DNA of 64,000 nt from Siphonodentalium dalli (lineage: Eukaryota > Mollusca > Scaphopoda > Gadilida > Siphonodentaliidae): contig CP136064.1 in NCBI GenBank assembly GCA_032622095.1, forward strand, positions 132,315,129 through 132,379,128. Reading direction: 5' to 3'. A model generated the notes under the pieces. The model did no database searches, had not been told where the DNA came from, and was given only the letters and a program-made list of their open reading frames with translations. Below, piece by piece: positions 1 to 15,300 of the stretch (positions within the stretch are counted from its first letter, which is position 1; each line of letters opens with the position of its first letter). A program made the translations under genes and the position numbers.

Positions 1-28
1 GGGTTTATTTGATCATGTGATAAAATGT

Positions 29-169
29 ATCTCACACTCGTCCTATTTTATACGTAATTTATCAACCTCGTCCTCTAAATTCTATTTGAGCCTCGGTAAA
101 CCTCGGCTCAAATCGAATTTAGTGAACTCGGTTGATAAATTCCGTATAAAATAGAAACTCATGTGAGAT
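29..169. repeat. Foldback (palindromic) element
   Basis: Two arms of about 64 bp pair with each other: the left begins ATCTCACACTCGTCCTATTT and the right ends with its imperfect complement. The centre is TCGGTAAACCTC. Motifs such as AATTTATCAACC and CTAAATTC occur in both arms. It is related to the weaker palindromes inside the repeats at 7826-8349 and 10847-11345. Confidence 0.7.
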
Positions 170-348
170 CCTCTATATATACAACCATATATTCCCATTG
201 CTTTTAAAATGCCATTTTAACAGTCATCTTGCTTACTTACACTTTTCCCGTGCACTTGTATACACATTATAGACTATATGTTTACCGCCACAATGGGTAT
301 TGCCGATTGTTTTTATATTGCAAACATTCTTTCTTATTTACGTTACAG

Positions 349-394
349 GTATATCTGAAATAAAGAATAGCGCTATTGTCGTGAACCCAAAACA
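349..394 (+). CDS. Host gene exon a (46 nt)
   Basis: A pyrimidine-rich tract ending TTACGTTACAG precedes the exon and a strong donor ACA|GTGAGT follows. Only one frame is open, reading ISEIKNSAIVVNPK, with two leftover bases at each end (phase 1 in, phase 2 out). The closing CA joins the C that opens the next exon to give His. The upstream exon must lie outside the window. Confidence 0.65.
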
Positions 395-3300
395 GTGAGT
401 GGACCAAAACCAGCTTAATCTCATTAACAGTATATAACTTTTACACAAATATGACACGCCGGCAAAGTATGGTATATACTGTTGGTCAACGTTGATGTTA
501 CTCTATATGTATATAACTTATACACATTGACACGCCGGCAAATTATGCTAACCGTTATAAATCACGGTTCATTATAAGTAACCCATATAGAACCGTGGAA
601 TTATGTTAATACGCTTACCTTTAATACGAATTAATCTAATTTAAACCCCAGCCGCCATGTGTTCTATTGTTTTCCCTTGCACGTTAGCTACAGACTATCC
701 CCCGCTGAGCCGGTGATTATCTTAACAGTAACCGGGGAATATTAAAATATTTAAATAGTATTAAATATTTCCCAGCTAAAATCATCACCAGTTATCGTGT
801 GGGCTATTAGGCTGGATCTACTCGTAAGCTATTTGTAATGAAGGTTTTTTTATTGTCATTTAAAGCAGGAATATCTCCAAAATCTGCTTTGAGCAATATT
901 GAATACAGCGCTTAGAAACTACCCAGTCATCGGTCCCACAACGTCGAATTTTCAGCACGTACAATCGCGGCCATGAATTGGCTGTCAAAATGGCCACAAT
1001 TTTAACTCCAAGCCATACCAAGACGAAAGCAACACATTGGATAACCACCTAGGAGTGAATATACGTATTGGTAATATACAAGTCTGTTGATCATTAAAAC
1101 GGATCCATCTGAAGATTTTATCAGTCACTGCAACATAGGTCAAACCAAATGAGTCACGTCTGTCAAGTTTTGGGTTTCTGCTTAGAATACATCCAACAGT
1201 CGGGCCAAAAATAATAATTTCGGGCATGCAACACACGAAGTAATTTCATTCCGCATAATGATTAATTATTCAATGTAACGCAGAAACTTAAAGGTACTCA
1301 ACCCGATAAAACTCCTCTCAATTACTATTTCAATGGCTTCGGGGGTCAAAAATATTTGATTCGAGTCGAGGAAGTCACCCATCAAAGCTCAGATTTGTTA
1401 GATATCGATTTTAGAAATCTATTATTTTTCATTATCGGGAATACTATCTGGCCCAGAACTCAGTCAAAATTGCTTTAAAATTAACACTTGATTTTAGAGT
1501 TATTCATCCTTGTCTGTTTGAATAGATATGGAGTACACATCCAGAGCAGATTACGGCAGTTATTAGTACTCATCTCGAGAACATAACAAATTTGAAAAAT
1601 CAATATCTAATAACTCTGAGTTTTGTTTGATGGGTTCCTCGACTCGAATCAAATATTTTTTAACCCCAAAGCCAAAGAAATAGTAATATAGGACCCTCTG
1701 ATCGGATTGTTGTTGTTGGAATCTGTTGAGATGGGGACCCTCTTTACGGGTTGAGTACCTTTAAGCCATGCATATATATGCACGGATAGCGCATGATTAT
1801 TATACTGCAAAGAAACACCCATCTCTACAATAGATTAGCACCCCGTCTCACCAAATCAAATAAACGATACGTCGTACATTTTATTTCAGACTAATTTTCT
1901 GGCTGCCACTAAACCTGTTCCTTATAGTAGACAATTTTGTTCAATATTACTTCAGACGGCACTTACACAACTGGAATAATTATGCTACCTCGCAATGCAC
2001 AATATTAGTTTTCAGTATCTTGTTGTTTGAAAATATTTTAACAATACCACCCACATATATAGTTGTGCTAAATATCAAGCTGTTATTTCAGCGTTGACCA
2101 TTCACTAAATGTTGCTATTAATGTTTTTTGTGCAGCAGATATGTGTAACATTTGAGAGAAGGGATAAACGCTGTGATGTTGAGGACAATCTGAGAATAAC
2201 AAATATCGTGTATTCCGCAAATTGGAACTGTTCTATTAATCTCCGTGATCTGACACTTCCCTGTTCTAACATTGAATGCAATCCAATATTGTCTTGTGTT
2301 TAGCAATGGCAAAATATGTGTTAATAGCAGTGCTTGTGAGGCCAAACAGGCCCGCGTTAAACAGCGTATAGGTATGCTCGACATATTCAAAAAATGTGGT
2401 TGGCCAGTGATTGTGTGCACGATAACAATTATGACAATGTCTGCATTTTGCCAGATTAATTTTTTTTTACATGAATGCTCTAGTGGATAACATGGAAGCG
2501 CAACAAGAATTGTGAGAGTGGGAGGAGGAAGAGGAGTGTTCCTTCTACATAATGCGCTATGTGGCATGCATTCCACCACACATTGACACGTTCTATGTAA
2601 ATGTAGACACATAAACTTCAGCGCCTAAGGATTTTCATAAGTTGCGATAACCTTTCGACAGTAAAGAGTGACTTGTATCATATAGTTTTAGAAATATATA
2701 TATATACCTTTATTTCCTCCGCAAACGGAGAGTTTAAACATTACACATCATACACAAGTGTTTCAACATATAAATGACAAATAAACATGTCACATAATTT
2801 TATACACAAACATATACATATACATTACACATGTAGGCCTCGTGCATTTGTTTTTTCATGAAACACTTCAACTGGATAATTATGCGAGCATGTTCATCTA
2901 TCGAATGGAGCAAGACGATATCGAGTATATCATGTTTAGCTCAAAGTCAAAGTCAAATAGTTTTATGGCATATAAATGGAGTCAATACATTTATTGCATA
3001 TACAAATATTAAAGTTTCAAAAAACAATTCAATTGAGTTAGATGCCACTCCGACTAAATATAGATTATTTATGAATGTCTTGTCTTTTGTCTTCAAAGCA
3101 GAGCGGTTTGTGAGCTGTTTTACGGGTGATCCATTTTGTCGATAGACTCGAGCCGGATCCGATCCGTATATACGTGTTCCACAGTTTGAATGCATTTCGA
3201 ACAAGAAACAAGTTGAATTGCTTAATATCACTTATCAGGTCCCGAATGGGTGGCGGGATGCATGCAATAAATATAATCAACTGATCTATGGGGTTCAAGT

Positions 3301-6300
3301 TGTCATTAAATAAGAAACATGGTATAACGAAATCCTCTATGATGTTGAACCATATTTCGATTCTTCTTTCGGCTAAGGCGGAACATAAAGGGATTGCATG
3401 TTCTATATTTCGTTTTCAAATAGTTTATGACATATCTTCCACTTCCAGTCCCGGGCCAAGGTTTTGGTTATTTCTAGAATTTCAAGTTTATGTTGGTCAT
3501 GCTAGCCAAAGAGGTGAAATTGACAGTGAAATATGATTATTTGCGAATGGGACAAGCGAATGTTCATTGCGTAATCTTGTCTGCCATGACGCTCGTTGAA
3601 TAGTTTGATTTATGTTACTATGAGGGATGTTAGATAGGATGTGAGGTTATAGTTGTCAAGAATTATAATGATTTCTGAAGTAAATAATGCATTACAATTA
3701 GATTGTTGAAGGTTCTTACGATGGAACATGAGAATCGTTTTCGATGTCTTTTCGTGTCCCGTCCTGCAAAGACAACCAATCAGACTAAGTTTTCTCTTGT
3801 CAGTAACTGCTGATATCTGGAGGGCATAGTCCTAGCAAGCCCTGTACCACATCTGTGCGCGCCATATAATGGAGTCCTTGAATTTGTTTTAAGCAAAATA
3901 TGTCAACTTTTTCCAACGAGTTTTCATTTGTCAAAGATATGCTCAAAGGAATTCAGACCCGCATAGGCCTTTGGCTCAAAATACATTGTTGTACAAAGTT
4001 TTTGAACTGAGGGATGTTATGACACCGGCATACATGCCAGCGTTACTTAAAATGAGATACGTAGAGCGTATTTTGTCGCGTATGTGATCAGTTAGATGGT
4101 TGCCAGTGTTAATGTTTTGTAATGGGATTCCAAGCTGTGTGACCTGATCTGATTCCGACACGGTTTCATCATTTATAATCCATACAACTGTTTCTCGCGA
4201 TTTGTGTGTGGAAGATGGTTCATTAAAAATGACTACTTTGCATTTATCCTGGTTGTATTTGAATCTCAATGTTGGACTGTATGAGCTGCATAGGTCACAC
4301 ACTGTTTGGAGGGCAGATAAGGTTAGAGACAAGAGAGTCATATCGTCGGCTTCGGGTAGAGATGCGCAACACGCACAACCCAATCGCAAACCATGGTGAC
4401 TATTTCCAAGTTTTATATCACTTAACAAAGAACTGATAATATGTCATATTTTACCAGTGAATCCACGTTGATAGAGTTTGAGCAGGAGACCATGAATCCA
4501 AACTATGTCAAATGCTCTTTTTTTTACAAACAACTAAAAATAAACAAGCAAACAGTGGGCTGTGATTTTCTGTTGTGAATTCGATACTTTCCTTGATTAA
4601 GGACGACGTGAGGCAGCTAACACATTTTTGGAAACCATGCTACAATGGCTGTACTTTGATCAGATCTGCTGAAAAGATTTCAAGACGGTTCAAAAGAATT
4701 TTATCAAAAATTTTGTACAGAACGGGGAGCAATGTAATACTACGATAGTTATCGAATTTTGTTTTTGTATTTATTGCCTCCTTTGAAATGCGGTACCATA
4801 AGGCCGATTTTGGCTCGTTCTGGGACATGGTTGAGTTCGACCATTTTGGACACCAATGATGCAATTGAGCTCTGCATGTGCGTTTCGCCATAAATTATAT
4901 GTTCATAACATAAGTTGTCGAATCCAGGAGCCTTGCCTTTCTTGGTATTTTGCAGTACACATTGTACTTCACCAATGGACACATTGAAACATAAATCTGC
5001 TTCAAAGTCGCTATATTCGTGCGACGAGCGTATGTTCTCTATTTCAGCGTTAACATACATACAAGTGTTTTTCGTCAAAATTGTTAGATTGTAATGGGAA
5101 TAGAGATTCTCATAATAGGAGGACCAGGCTTCAATTGCCGCCTGTTGGTTTCTTTTTTTCATTTTGCGTCTTTGTGTGATCGATATGCAATGTGTGTTCC
5201 TCCCTTGGTCTCCCGGCAAACATCCACACTTGTCGCATTGGTGCCATATTAGGATGCAGCTCTTTTTAAATATCATTCCAAAAAGGTCTGAGGTGGCGAT
5301 TGAACCTCCTAGACTGTATGACTTGTTGGGTGGCATTTCTTATGACTGACACAATTTCATTATAGTAGCTGTCAAGCTGAACTATGATTTTGTTGGTTAG
5401 AAAAGGCGTTTTATTGGGGCATGAAATTGTGTCGTAACAAATTTGTACACAATTGGGCGGTGATTTGACACATTATTTTCTGAGTCATCTACGACCTCGA
5501 AGCGACCAAAATTGTGAAGTTCTGCTGCGGGTATAATTATATGGTCGATTATAGTTCCTGGACCTCCATCAGCGGGAATAAACGTTGACTTGAGACCTTT
5601 ACATGAATGCGAGCAATGGATAGTCGCGAGTTTGCACTTTCTCAGAAATCGCGACAAAGTTTTGTTCCTTCTCCCCGATTTCTGAGGATTCCCATTGAAA
5701 TCACTCATCAGAACGATATGACCCAGTGGACTGAATGTGGAGGATATCGTTCAGTTTCTGGACGTATTCATGGTAAAATTTGACTGCATAATTTTTGGAA
5801 GGTAGATATACTTGGCAGATGTACAAAAACACGCCAGGTTCTAATTGCATTTGTATTGCACAGACTATGTAGTCATTAAGTTCAAGAACTGGTATACGTT
5901 CAGTTAATGTCTTTTTCCATATACCACCTTTGTACTCCCCCTCTACATCGGGAGGCGTTGTACTCGTATGAAGAGCTGACAGTATTCAGAAAGTGGACAT
6001 TATGTTCATGTAACCAGTGCTCATATTTATCCGTGTCGAATTAACTGAGCAGCTTATTCAAATTTAAGCTACTGGATAATATACAAGTGAAATTCCAAAT
6101 AAGTAAATTTAATATTATATAGATATATCGTGTTGTCAAAAAGACATCAAGTGCGTGTACACTACAATCACCCGTTTTGGAAGCCTATATATACAGAAGA
6201 GTAACTGGTGGGACTCAGTATCAACACAACCGTTATTCCAAGCTGTTGTGGACCGAGAAGACAATCATTGAACCATAAGACCGGAATCCACAGAATGATA

Positions 6301-9300
6301 TTTTCCAATTGCCCTTTCCCTTGATTTAACCGGTACCTCAACTATAAACAATTCCTATCTGACGGCCATTATGGGTGGATATTATTTCAATCCAAATCGT
6401 GACTGGAAATGCAAATGTTTACTCAAAAGACTTGTCCTACAAAATAATACATGTTCACTATATATTGTTATTTTGAAATGGTCATGTTGTGTTATTTCAG
6501 GCGTGATATCCCAACTTTTGAATAGTTTTAACAGTTTGGAGAGGTCACAGCGTCACGAACATTCACCATTATGTGTGCTATATGTACCTCTATTCCAAGG
6601 ACAAACTTCTTAATTGCAGGTTTGTTAAACTGTACTCGCTCAACGACGACACTGAGTCACTGCATTCATTTCTTATTGGAGCAAGATACAACAGGTAAAA
6701 TATATTGCACATATAATATATTATTTGTTTTACATTTTTTGAACATTTCGCAACAAGCTACTTCGATCCAATTCATTGTCACTGATGGCCATACGCGACG
6801 AATGTTTCTCGGTTTTGTCGGTATGGCTTGAAACTATGTTAGCCTGTTTCAGATAGCTGATTCGAAATTCATCACATCGGGTTCGACGAGCAATGGTACA
6901 TGTATATTGGTTTATCGTGAAGTGATTGAAATTGCGGCCGACAACTTATCAACATACTAGACTATATTATTATTTAGCCCGAATGGAGATATTAATTTGT
7001 GGACATTTCGCATTCAGTGTTTCAACAGAATTCACATGGGTCTCGCGCGATTATCAATATAAGTAAATGTTAGCCCGAAATTACAATTGCTTTTCCAGCC
7101 CCGATTCGCATAAAACCAGACCAACTATATTGACGGTGTGTGAATAACCGGTGTGACTAAAAGCCGCCGGGACCAGCCCGGGGCAACTCGGATCGGATTC
7201 AACCCGGACCGGCCTCATTTTGTATATAGGCGGTATTTTAGAGACCGGTAACAATGCGGGTAACCCACACATGCACGGTTGGGACCGCAGTCAAGCAGAA
7301 GTGCCGATATTAACCCCTAACTTGCCAGGCTTTCAAAAATATATATGTTAAATTTATAATATTTTCCAAATAAAATAGTTCATGGGCGATCTGATGCATG
7401 CATAATTTTTTTTTCTTGTATATATTCTATTAGTAATTTTAATTAATGTGTGTATCTCTTATGGATATATACTTGGGGCAAACTGTAATACGTTGTTTGT
7501 TTTGCAGCGCCCACTGCCTGGACTCTAAAAGTATGACACAGCACGGTGTCTACATGCCACGGAATAACCCATTGGGGTGTTTCGTAGTCCGCCAGAACAA
7601 AAGCATCGAACAAAGAAACGGTACCACCACACCCCCAGGCGAGTATATATCGACTTGTATTTTGTGACCAATTAGAATAAACGATGAGTAGATATACCCA
7701 GTGCATTATTATATGTCACATCAATGTAATTTATCAGGCACTGAATATTTTGGAACTAGGATGTCGAGGTTACCACCTGAGATACGCTTGTTCCGAATGT
7801 TTAGAAATGTCTGTACTTAAAAATATAATTATATTCGTTCCATTTTTAGCCCATATACCCGGCCTCAATGTTATAGTAAGAAACACGTGTCCTATCGACA
7901 CACGCAGTGACGCATGCCGGATAATTATTATTATGTTCATTAGAATATAATTATGATATTCGATTTGTGATGAATTACATAGTGTTGACTGTGAGATAAA
8001 CACGGTGTGGTAAGGGTGGTTGAACAGTTTTGTAACATGAAAAGACGCATTTAAAATGGAATTAAATTTGTGTCTTGACGGTGTCTTTACATCATCTTTG
8101 GTTGTGATAAGGAAATCACTATTAATTGTTTTAACCCCAGCCGTTTCGAGATCGTTTTTTATTGCTAAAATGTGATTATGTGATAAATTGGATTTCAAAT
8201 TCGTCGCAATTCTATACGAAATTTAACCTTGTCCACTAAAATACTCGGCTCGAATCAAATTTAGTCCACTTGGTTAATATATTGTATACGAAATATATAT
8301 TTATGATTGTAATACGCCCTTGCCTAAACATGCATATAAGGCTGTTATGTATATATATCTTTTATTCCTCCATTTCTGAAGAGTCAATATATTATAATCA
8401 AACAAATACACAGAATATAAACAAGGAATTACACAAACATTTCATGCACAAACAATTATTGTACAAACACAGTGACACAAGACAATATAAATGGACACAC
8501 ATATATAGTGGCATGGGAACCGTAACATGCACATGTACATGTACACGATTACACGATGAAATGTATCCACGCAGTGATGGTTAGAGACAGGAATGAAATC
8601 TGGAGAACAGTGTAGTGAGCTAATGTATGTTATCCCCGAACATCCAAAGGTGTCATATTTGAGCGCCTTCTCGCACCATAAAATCGACAATCTCTAGGTC
8701 ATCTTCAGCGATGCCATGGAGAGAATTTGGGATATACCCAATAAACATGAGCATTTGTTTGTCCACAGGGAGCTCATCAATACACATATAACAGTCTATG
8801 TGGAAATGTGAGAGGAAACGATACCAAGTGTCATTTCTTGAGTCGATTAGAAAAGAACAGTCGTGAAAAACATGATTTACCGTATCATTATAATGTTGTC
8901 CACACCTTATGCACATAACGCCCTCATCAAATTTCAACATGCAAAGTAGTTGCACAATGAGAAAATAAAAAAATTTGTGTCTGGAGTATTTATGGCATGC
9001 TTTCCAAAGATGCATGGGACATGTGTAGATTTGTTTGGACGGTAGCGAAACGACCGAAGTCACTCTGTGTTGATACGAGGTGTTGCCATTCGTTTCTCGA
9101 GTTGGAGATCATTGCGTTGTTAACCATGGACTTCCAATGGTGTGTATTAGCTACCTTTGCTTCTGATGAGAATTCATAATACAAGTGAGCAATCATCAGG
9201 TCATTAAGATCTGATTCAATTTTTCTAATGAAAGGACTCCCCTGTGCGAAGTGAGATTCAGCTGTGCGATAGTAAAAAGGTTGCTTCGTGGCCTTGTCAT

Positions 9301-12300
9301 TACTCATATTGCATAGTGAACGATACAAAGACAGTCTGCGTTTGGTTATTAAGTAACTGAGTGACTGGATACCAAGCAACCCCTCTACCATAGCCGTGCG
9401 GATTTGGGGATGCAAACCCTGAATACGTTTTATGCAAAATCGGTGAATGCGTTCAAGTTTAAGCTTATCAGTATTAGTCATATCAGTGATGAGTTATGTT
9501 CCATATAGACCTCTTGGTAATACAATAGACTTGTAAAGCTTTACTGAGCTCACAGGAGTTAAACCACCTGCGTATACATGCCTGCATTTGACAACATGGA
9601 AAATGTGCCCCTTATCTTGGTGCATACCTCATCTACTAGGGATGAAGCGAATTTGAATTTATTTATAGGAATACCTAAGTGAGTGACAGATGTGACTTCA
9701 GTCATTTCATTTCTACCAAGAGTCCATTCCATGTGAGATCCAGTGTGGTCGGCCCTTGATTCATTGAAGACTATTGTGTAACTCTTTGATGCATTGTATG
9801 TGTGGCGCCAAATAGAGCTGTATGAACTGCAAATTGAGCAGAGTGATTGTAACCCAGTTGGAGTTAACGACATTAACAACATATCATCAGCATGAGTTGG
9901 TTAACATAAATTAATTCCACCTATTTTCAGACCACATGCCGCCCGCTCAAGATCCCACAGTATCTGGTCAATGTAGATGGTGTAAAAAATCGGGGAGATG
10001 GTACCCCCTGTCGGATTCCATGCAGTACATCAATCCATTTTGATTGATATCCGTTGTATATAAGTGAACATTTCATTCCACTTAGGAGATTGTGAATAAT
10101 TCTAAGACTTTTCCCCTGGATATTACGTTGAACGAGTTTGAACAGTAGGCCATTTATCCACACAGTATCAAATGCCTTCCATACATCCAAGAAACATGCA
10201 AATAATTTGCTGTGGTTCTGTGATGTATAGGAGATACATTCTTGCGCCAAATAGGATGTTGCCATGCAACTAATATTCTGCTGGAACCCATTTTGCAGAG
10301 GGTGAACCGCAATAGAATCTGGAACGTTTTGTTTCAAGCGTGATAGCAGAACACGTTCAACTAATGTGTAGAGAACTGGAAGTAGAGTTATTGCCCTGTA
10401 ACTGTCAAATGACTCTCTATGTTTCGGAGCGCCTTTAAAGAGTGAAAATATAATGCCAAGTTTTGCGTTTCGAGGAACGTGACTTAATGTTTCAAGCATT
10501 TTTGAAAATAGGTGAGCGAACGATTCAACTAGTTTTTCGCCTCCGGAAATAAAATGTTCGTAGTTCAGAGAATCATGCCCGGAAGCTTTGTTTCTGCTAA
10601 GCGTTTTGTATTCAGATAATATTTCTGATTTAGAGACCGGGTAGCACACAAGTGCATCGATTTATGACATTGGTCGTGCCAGAAAACTCTGCTTCTACGA
10701 TTTCAGACACATTAGAATAATGATCTTGATCAAATGAGGTATCACTTAATTGTGTTGAATAAATTGACTCATAGTATTTTATCCATTCATTCCAAATTTG
10801 TTCATCATCTCTGATAACACGACCGTTCGATACAAAATATGATCGAATTATATTCGTTCCATTTTTAGCGCCTATACCCGGCCTCAATGTTATAGTAAGA
10901 AACACGTGTCCTATCGACACACGCATTGACGCATGCCGGAACATTATTATTATTATGTTCATTAGAATATAATTATGATATTCGATTTGTGTTGAATTAC
11001 ATAGTGTTGACTGTGAGATAAACATGGTGTGATAAGGGTGGTTGAACAGTTTTGTAACATGAAAAGACGCATTTAAAATGGAACTAAATTTTTTTCCAGC
11101 TTTGGTTGTGATAAGGAAATCACTATTTAACCCCAGCCTTTCGAGATCGTTTTTCATTGCTAAAATGTGATAAATTGGATTTCAAATTCGTCGCAATTCT
11201 ATACGAATTTAACCTTGTCCACTAAAATACTCGGCTCGAATCAAATTTAGTCCACTTGGTTAATATATTGTATACGAAATATATATTTATGATTGTAATA
11301 CGCCTTTGCCTAAACATGCATACAAGGCTGTTATGTTCACGTGGTGTCACATTTCTTCTACCATAATTTGTATACTATTGGAAAGGTTATTAAATTCTGA
11401 ATTCAGCAAAGCAATATCCATTCAATATCTTAAATCCAGAAAAAGTTTTTAAATAAAATTAAAACTTAGTTGACTAGATTTATTATACAAATTGCCAAGA
11501 AATGTTACGTAACGTCGCTATCCCAACGTAAATACATGACGTTGTATGGTTTTTAGCCCGAAAAAATATGGGTATTCACTAATTACCCCACCAATAACTA
11601 AAATGCGCGACATTGCGCGGTCTGTTGGCTTATACCTGCTTAAGGGGGAGACGCACGTTTGCCCAAAAAAACATCATTTTTGGGTGGGTCAGGTAATTTG
11701 GCAATATCTTGATAAATCCACAACTGTACGCAATGGAACTTCACAGGGATGTAGAACACATATTGAGGAATACATACCATGTATTAAATTTTTTGAAATA
11801 TGAACATCATAAAAGTAATCAAGAGAGATTTGTAACATTTTATAATAAGTTTCCTTTAGTACCGAGAACTTTTATTTACTTCCACTTTCTTCATTATACT
11901 GTGGTGACAGATGTAGCATCATATCTGTTTTCCATGAGAGGAGCCGTCTTTCTGCAGAAAAAGGAACACCATTCTTATAAATGAAGTCAAATTATGAGTA
12001 CCCTATTCTGAAAAATGCAATAATAAGCCAGACATTTGCAATTGGGACTATTTGGAAATGTATGGAGGACAGGATGGACAAATAACAAATCCAATTGACC
12101 TTGTAAAAAAAAGCTAACAGTCAGTATATTTGGATCTGAAATGTAAATAATCATAATACAATGATATAAATATCAATGTATAATTATTAATTACTAAATA
12201 ATTTAATAATTAATTATTAGTTATTATTTAATTTTCAATTTAAAAAAATAAAATATTCTGACCTCTCAAAAGATAGTACTCTCAATCTCTCATTCAGCTG

Positions 12301-15300
12301 TTCAATGCATACTATCTCTCAATATATGATAGATTGTCATTGATATCATGCTTAACTGAACTGGCCAAATAAATGCACATAAATAAATCATACATTTTGC
12401 TTCTGACATTCTGTGGTTTTACACCAGGACTAAGGTATCCCAATGATGCAAAGTATTCCCACTATTTCAAAGTAAGCAACCTCACTATGCCATTGAATAT
12501 TGGTAATAAGTCTGTTGAAATACAGTTTATAATGACCTCAAAGGTGTCACTTTCTGTAAGGTATTGTATTTGTCATATTATGGACCATGGGTAATGGGTT
12601 ATACCAAAAATCGCACATAACTGTTGTGCAGTATTGACGCTAAATTAAATTACATACCTGCTCATCTGCTCATTGTTATCAGCAAGGCAACCTCATAGTT
12701 AGTCGGCATTGCCAATGATTACAAATGGCAAGGATTCATTTTCTTTGATTCCAAGTTATTTCAATCACCTATAAGAGACAGACAAATTTTTATTTTCTTA
12801 ACTTTCAATTTCGCACCAGCAATGTATAACAGCATTAGCTTTCTGTGGTGTTGCCACCGACACCACGTTTACAAAATAAAAACAAGCTCTCTCGGGGTAA
12901 ATTCGCATTAGACACCCCATATTACACAAATGAAATAACACAAACTATTTTCATTTAAAACGTATGTACAATTGTAGATGAAGCGTTGAGTGGTCAATCT
13001 CAATGCCTTGTAAAATGTTTTATTGGGAGAGACTACATATTAGATTTAACGAACACCTCAAATGGGTTCCAGCAACTGTTGGAGGTTTCATATAATTACT
13101 TGATAGTTTCATGTTGATCTGAATTGCCCTATACTGGTACTAATTGAAATATTTGGATAAAAACTAACATATAACTAAGCTCAATTCAATTTCATTATTA
13201 TAAAATTCATATAACATGTCAGAGATCCTGAATGTGTCTTTGCTATTGGATGGCAGCGACAGGATAAAATAAAACATAAAATATTTTGATAATACACATG
13301 TATTTTAGATTGAACTTAACAAAGACCCCAGTTCACACGACAACTCATGTGGTTAATTAACTCTGGTGCGATATACTACAGGTACAGAGGGGGCACACAA
13401 TCCCAACTGTTATTTAATGTTATTAACACATGATGGGATGTTCAAAACATTTGTTTCCAGCTAATTGTTGTACTAGTAGCCGCCTTTAATGAATTGAAAT
13501 TATCTATATCAACTTACCTTTAAATGTTGACAGTTACAGGTAATTAGGAATTAACCTCTCATTACCCTTCTTCTACCAGGTACAGGACAACCCCCAACCT
13601 CTCATTGCTCTTCTCATATCGGGTACAGGACAGCCTCGTGGCAATCTAATGTGTTAGTGTTCAGGCAACTGTAATAAAGACAAAACATTTTGCAGGTTAA
13701 CAAACCCAAAAGTAATATTTTATGAAAACTATAAAGATAACAATGAGTGGGTTAAAATATTGCTTGAGGGTTAAGTTGCACAATGTTATACCGTAATATA
13801 TATTCCAGATGTTGTGGAAAATAAGATTGCTGCATATTAATTACTAACATATTAATGCACAGATGTAATTAATTAGTACCATGTAACACGTACACCCAGC
13901 TAGATGATCTCTGTTGAGGGTGGGGTGTCCACTGTCTAAAATTTCCAAAAGCAACCGGCCCTTGATCCAGACCAGGTTAACGCCCTTCCAGTCCCAAGTT
14001 TGCAAAATATAATTTGCACCCCTCTACATTGGGTTATAATGTTCTAATTTGTTATCTCAAAGTTTCAAATCCCCCACTAATTACTGGCTGCAAAATTAAA
14101 ATTTAAAAGAACAATTTCTACATAAATTATTATTATTAATATTTCGTGAGACTTGATACATTTATTTCCAACTGTCAAATGGACCATTTGTTTTGTAGGC
14201 CAATGTAGGGGAGGGGGTACATAATACTCCAGCATTATATATACCAGACAATGAATTGTAGCTCTTTCATTAGATGTTCCTAACATGCTGATCATGTACA
14301 CAAGCTGAGTACCTGTACCTGTAACATGATAACCAGGTTTGGAACATCCTACATTTGACTAAATATAAATAGTTAAATATGATGATATCAAACCATTTTT
14401 CTTCCCATATATGCACAAGTTATGAGATCCTTGAAAATGCAGCCACAATGTGACATTGAAGTGTAATAATATTATTATAATACCGGTAAATGAACAGGCT
14501 TCGGATAAAATTTGATTCATGCCACATGCATCATTTGTGTGGTGTTACTAATAGATCATGCCATGAATCTCTAATCTGGCTATGCCCATACGTAGCGATT
14601 CATGGCATGATCTAGTAAGTCATATATATGGTATTTGTTATTGAATTATTTCCCTTGTTTTTATTTGAAGATCCATGAAACCGTAATACATATACATATT
14701 CAACTTGTATAGTTGAATAACTATCAGGTCATTCGGGTGCCTGGTATAGTGGCAACATGATTATTAATTTGGAAAAAATTCTCAATGATCACTTGTATTA
14801 TTTGGCATGGAGACAGAGTGAAATTGCCATGTGAACTGACACTATTAATATTATAATTATTATTTAACTTTCACTTCAGCCTGAACCCCATCGATTACTA
14901 AAGTAACGACACGATTATTAGGCACTTGCTAGTATTATAAAATCAACTCTTATAATTGATTACAACCAAAATAGGACAAAATTTCTCGACGTTTACGCCT
15001 CCAAATTGTAAAAAAATATATAATAATTGTGGTGTGTCCACTGGTCAGCTATACAAAATAGCATGTGACCAGAACTTGGCAACATGATTCATTTTTTTTA
15101 TGAGAAATAGCCCAAGAAAAAATACATGTCAACCATGATTATTATGATAAAAATAACATATATATGACTAGCGTTTCAAACTTTGTGTGTTGTACGTTTT
15201 TTTGTTAAAAATATAAGAGCGTGTGAAATTGATGTCGGTCAGCCATTTTGTAAACAATATTTCAAGTCGTCGAAAATTTATCAAACTTACGCCAAAGTAT

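Noticed and set aside
2127-2303. Possible exon starting after the acceptor-like GTGCAG
   Set aside because: No good phase-2 donor, and exon 349-394 joins 2304-2371 in phase without it.
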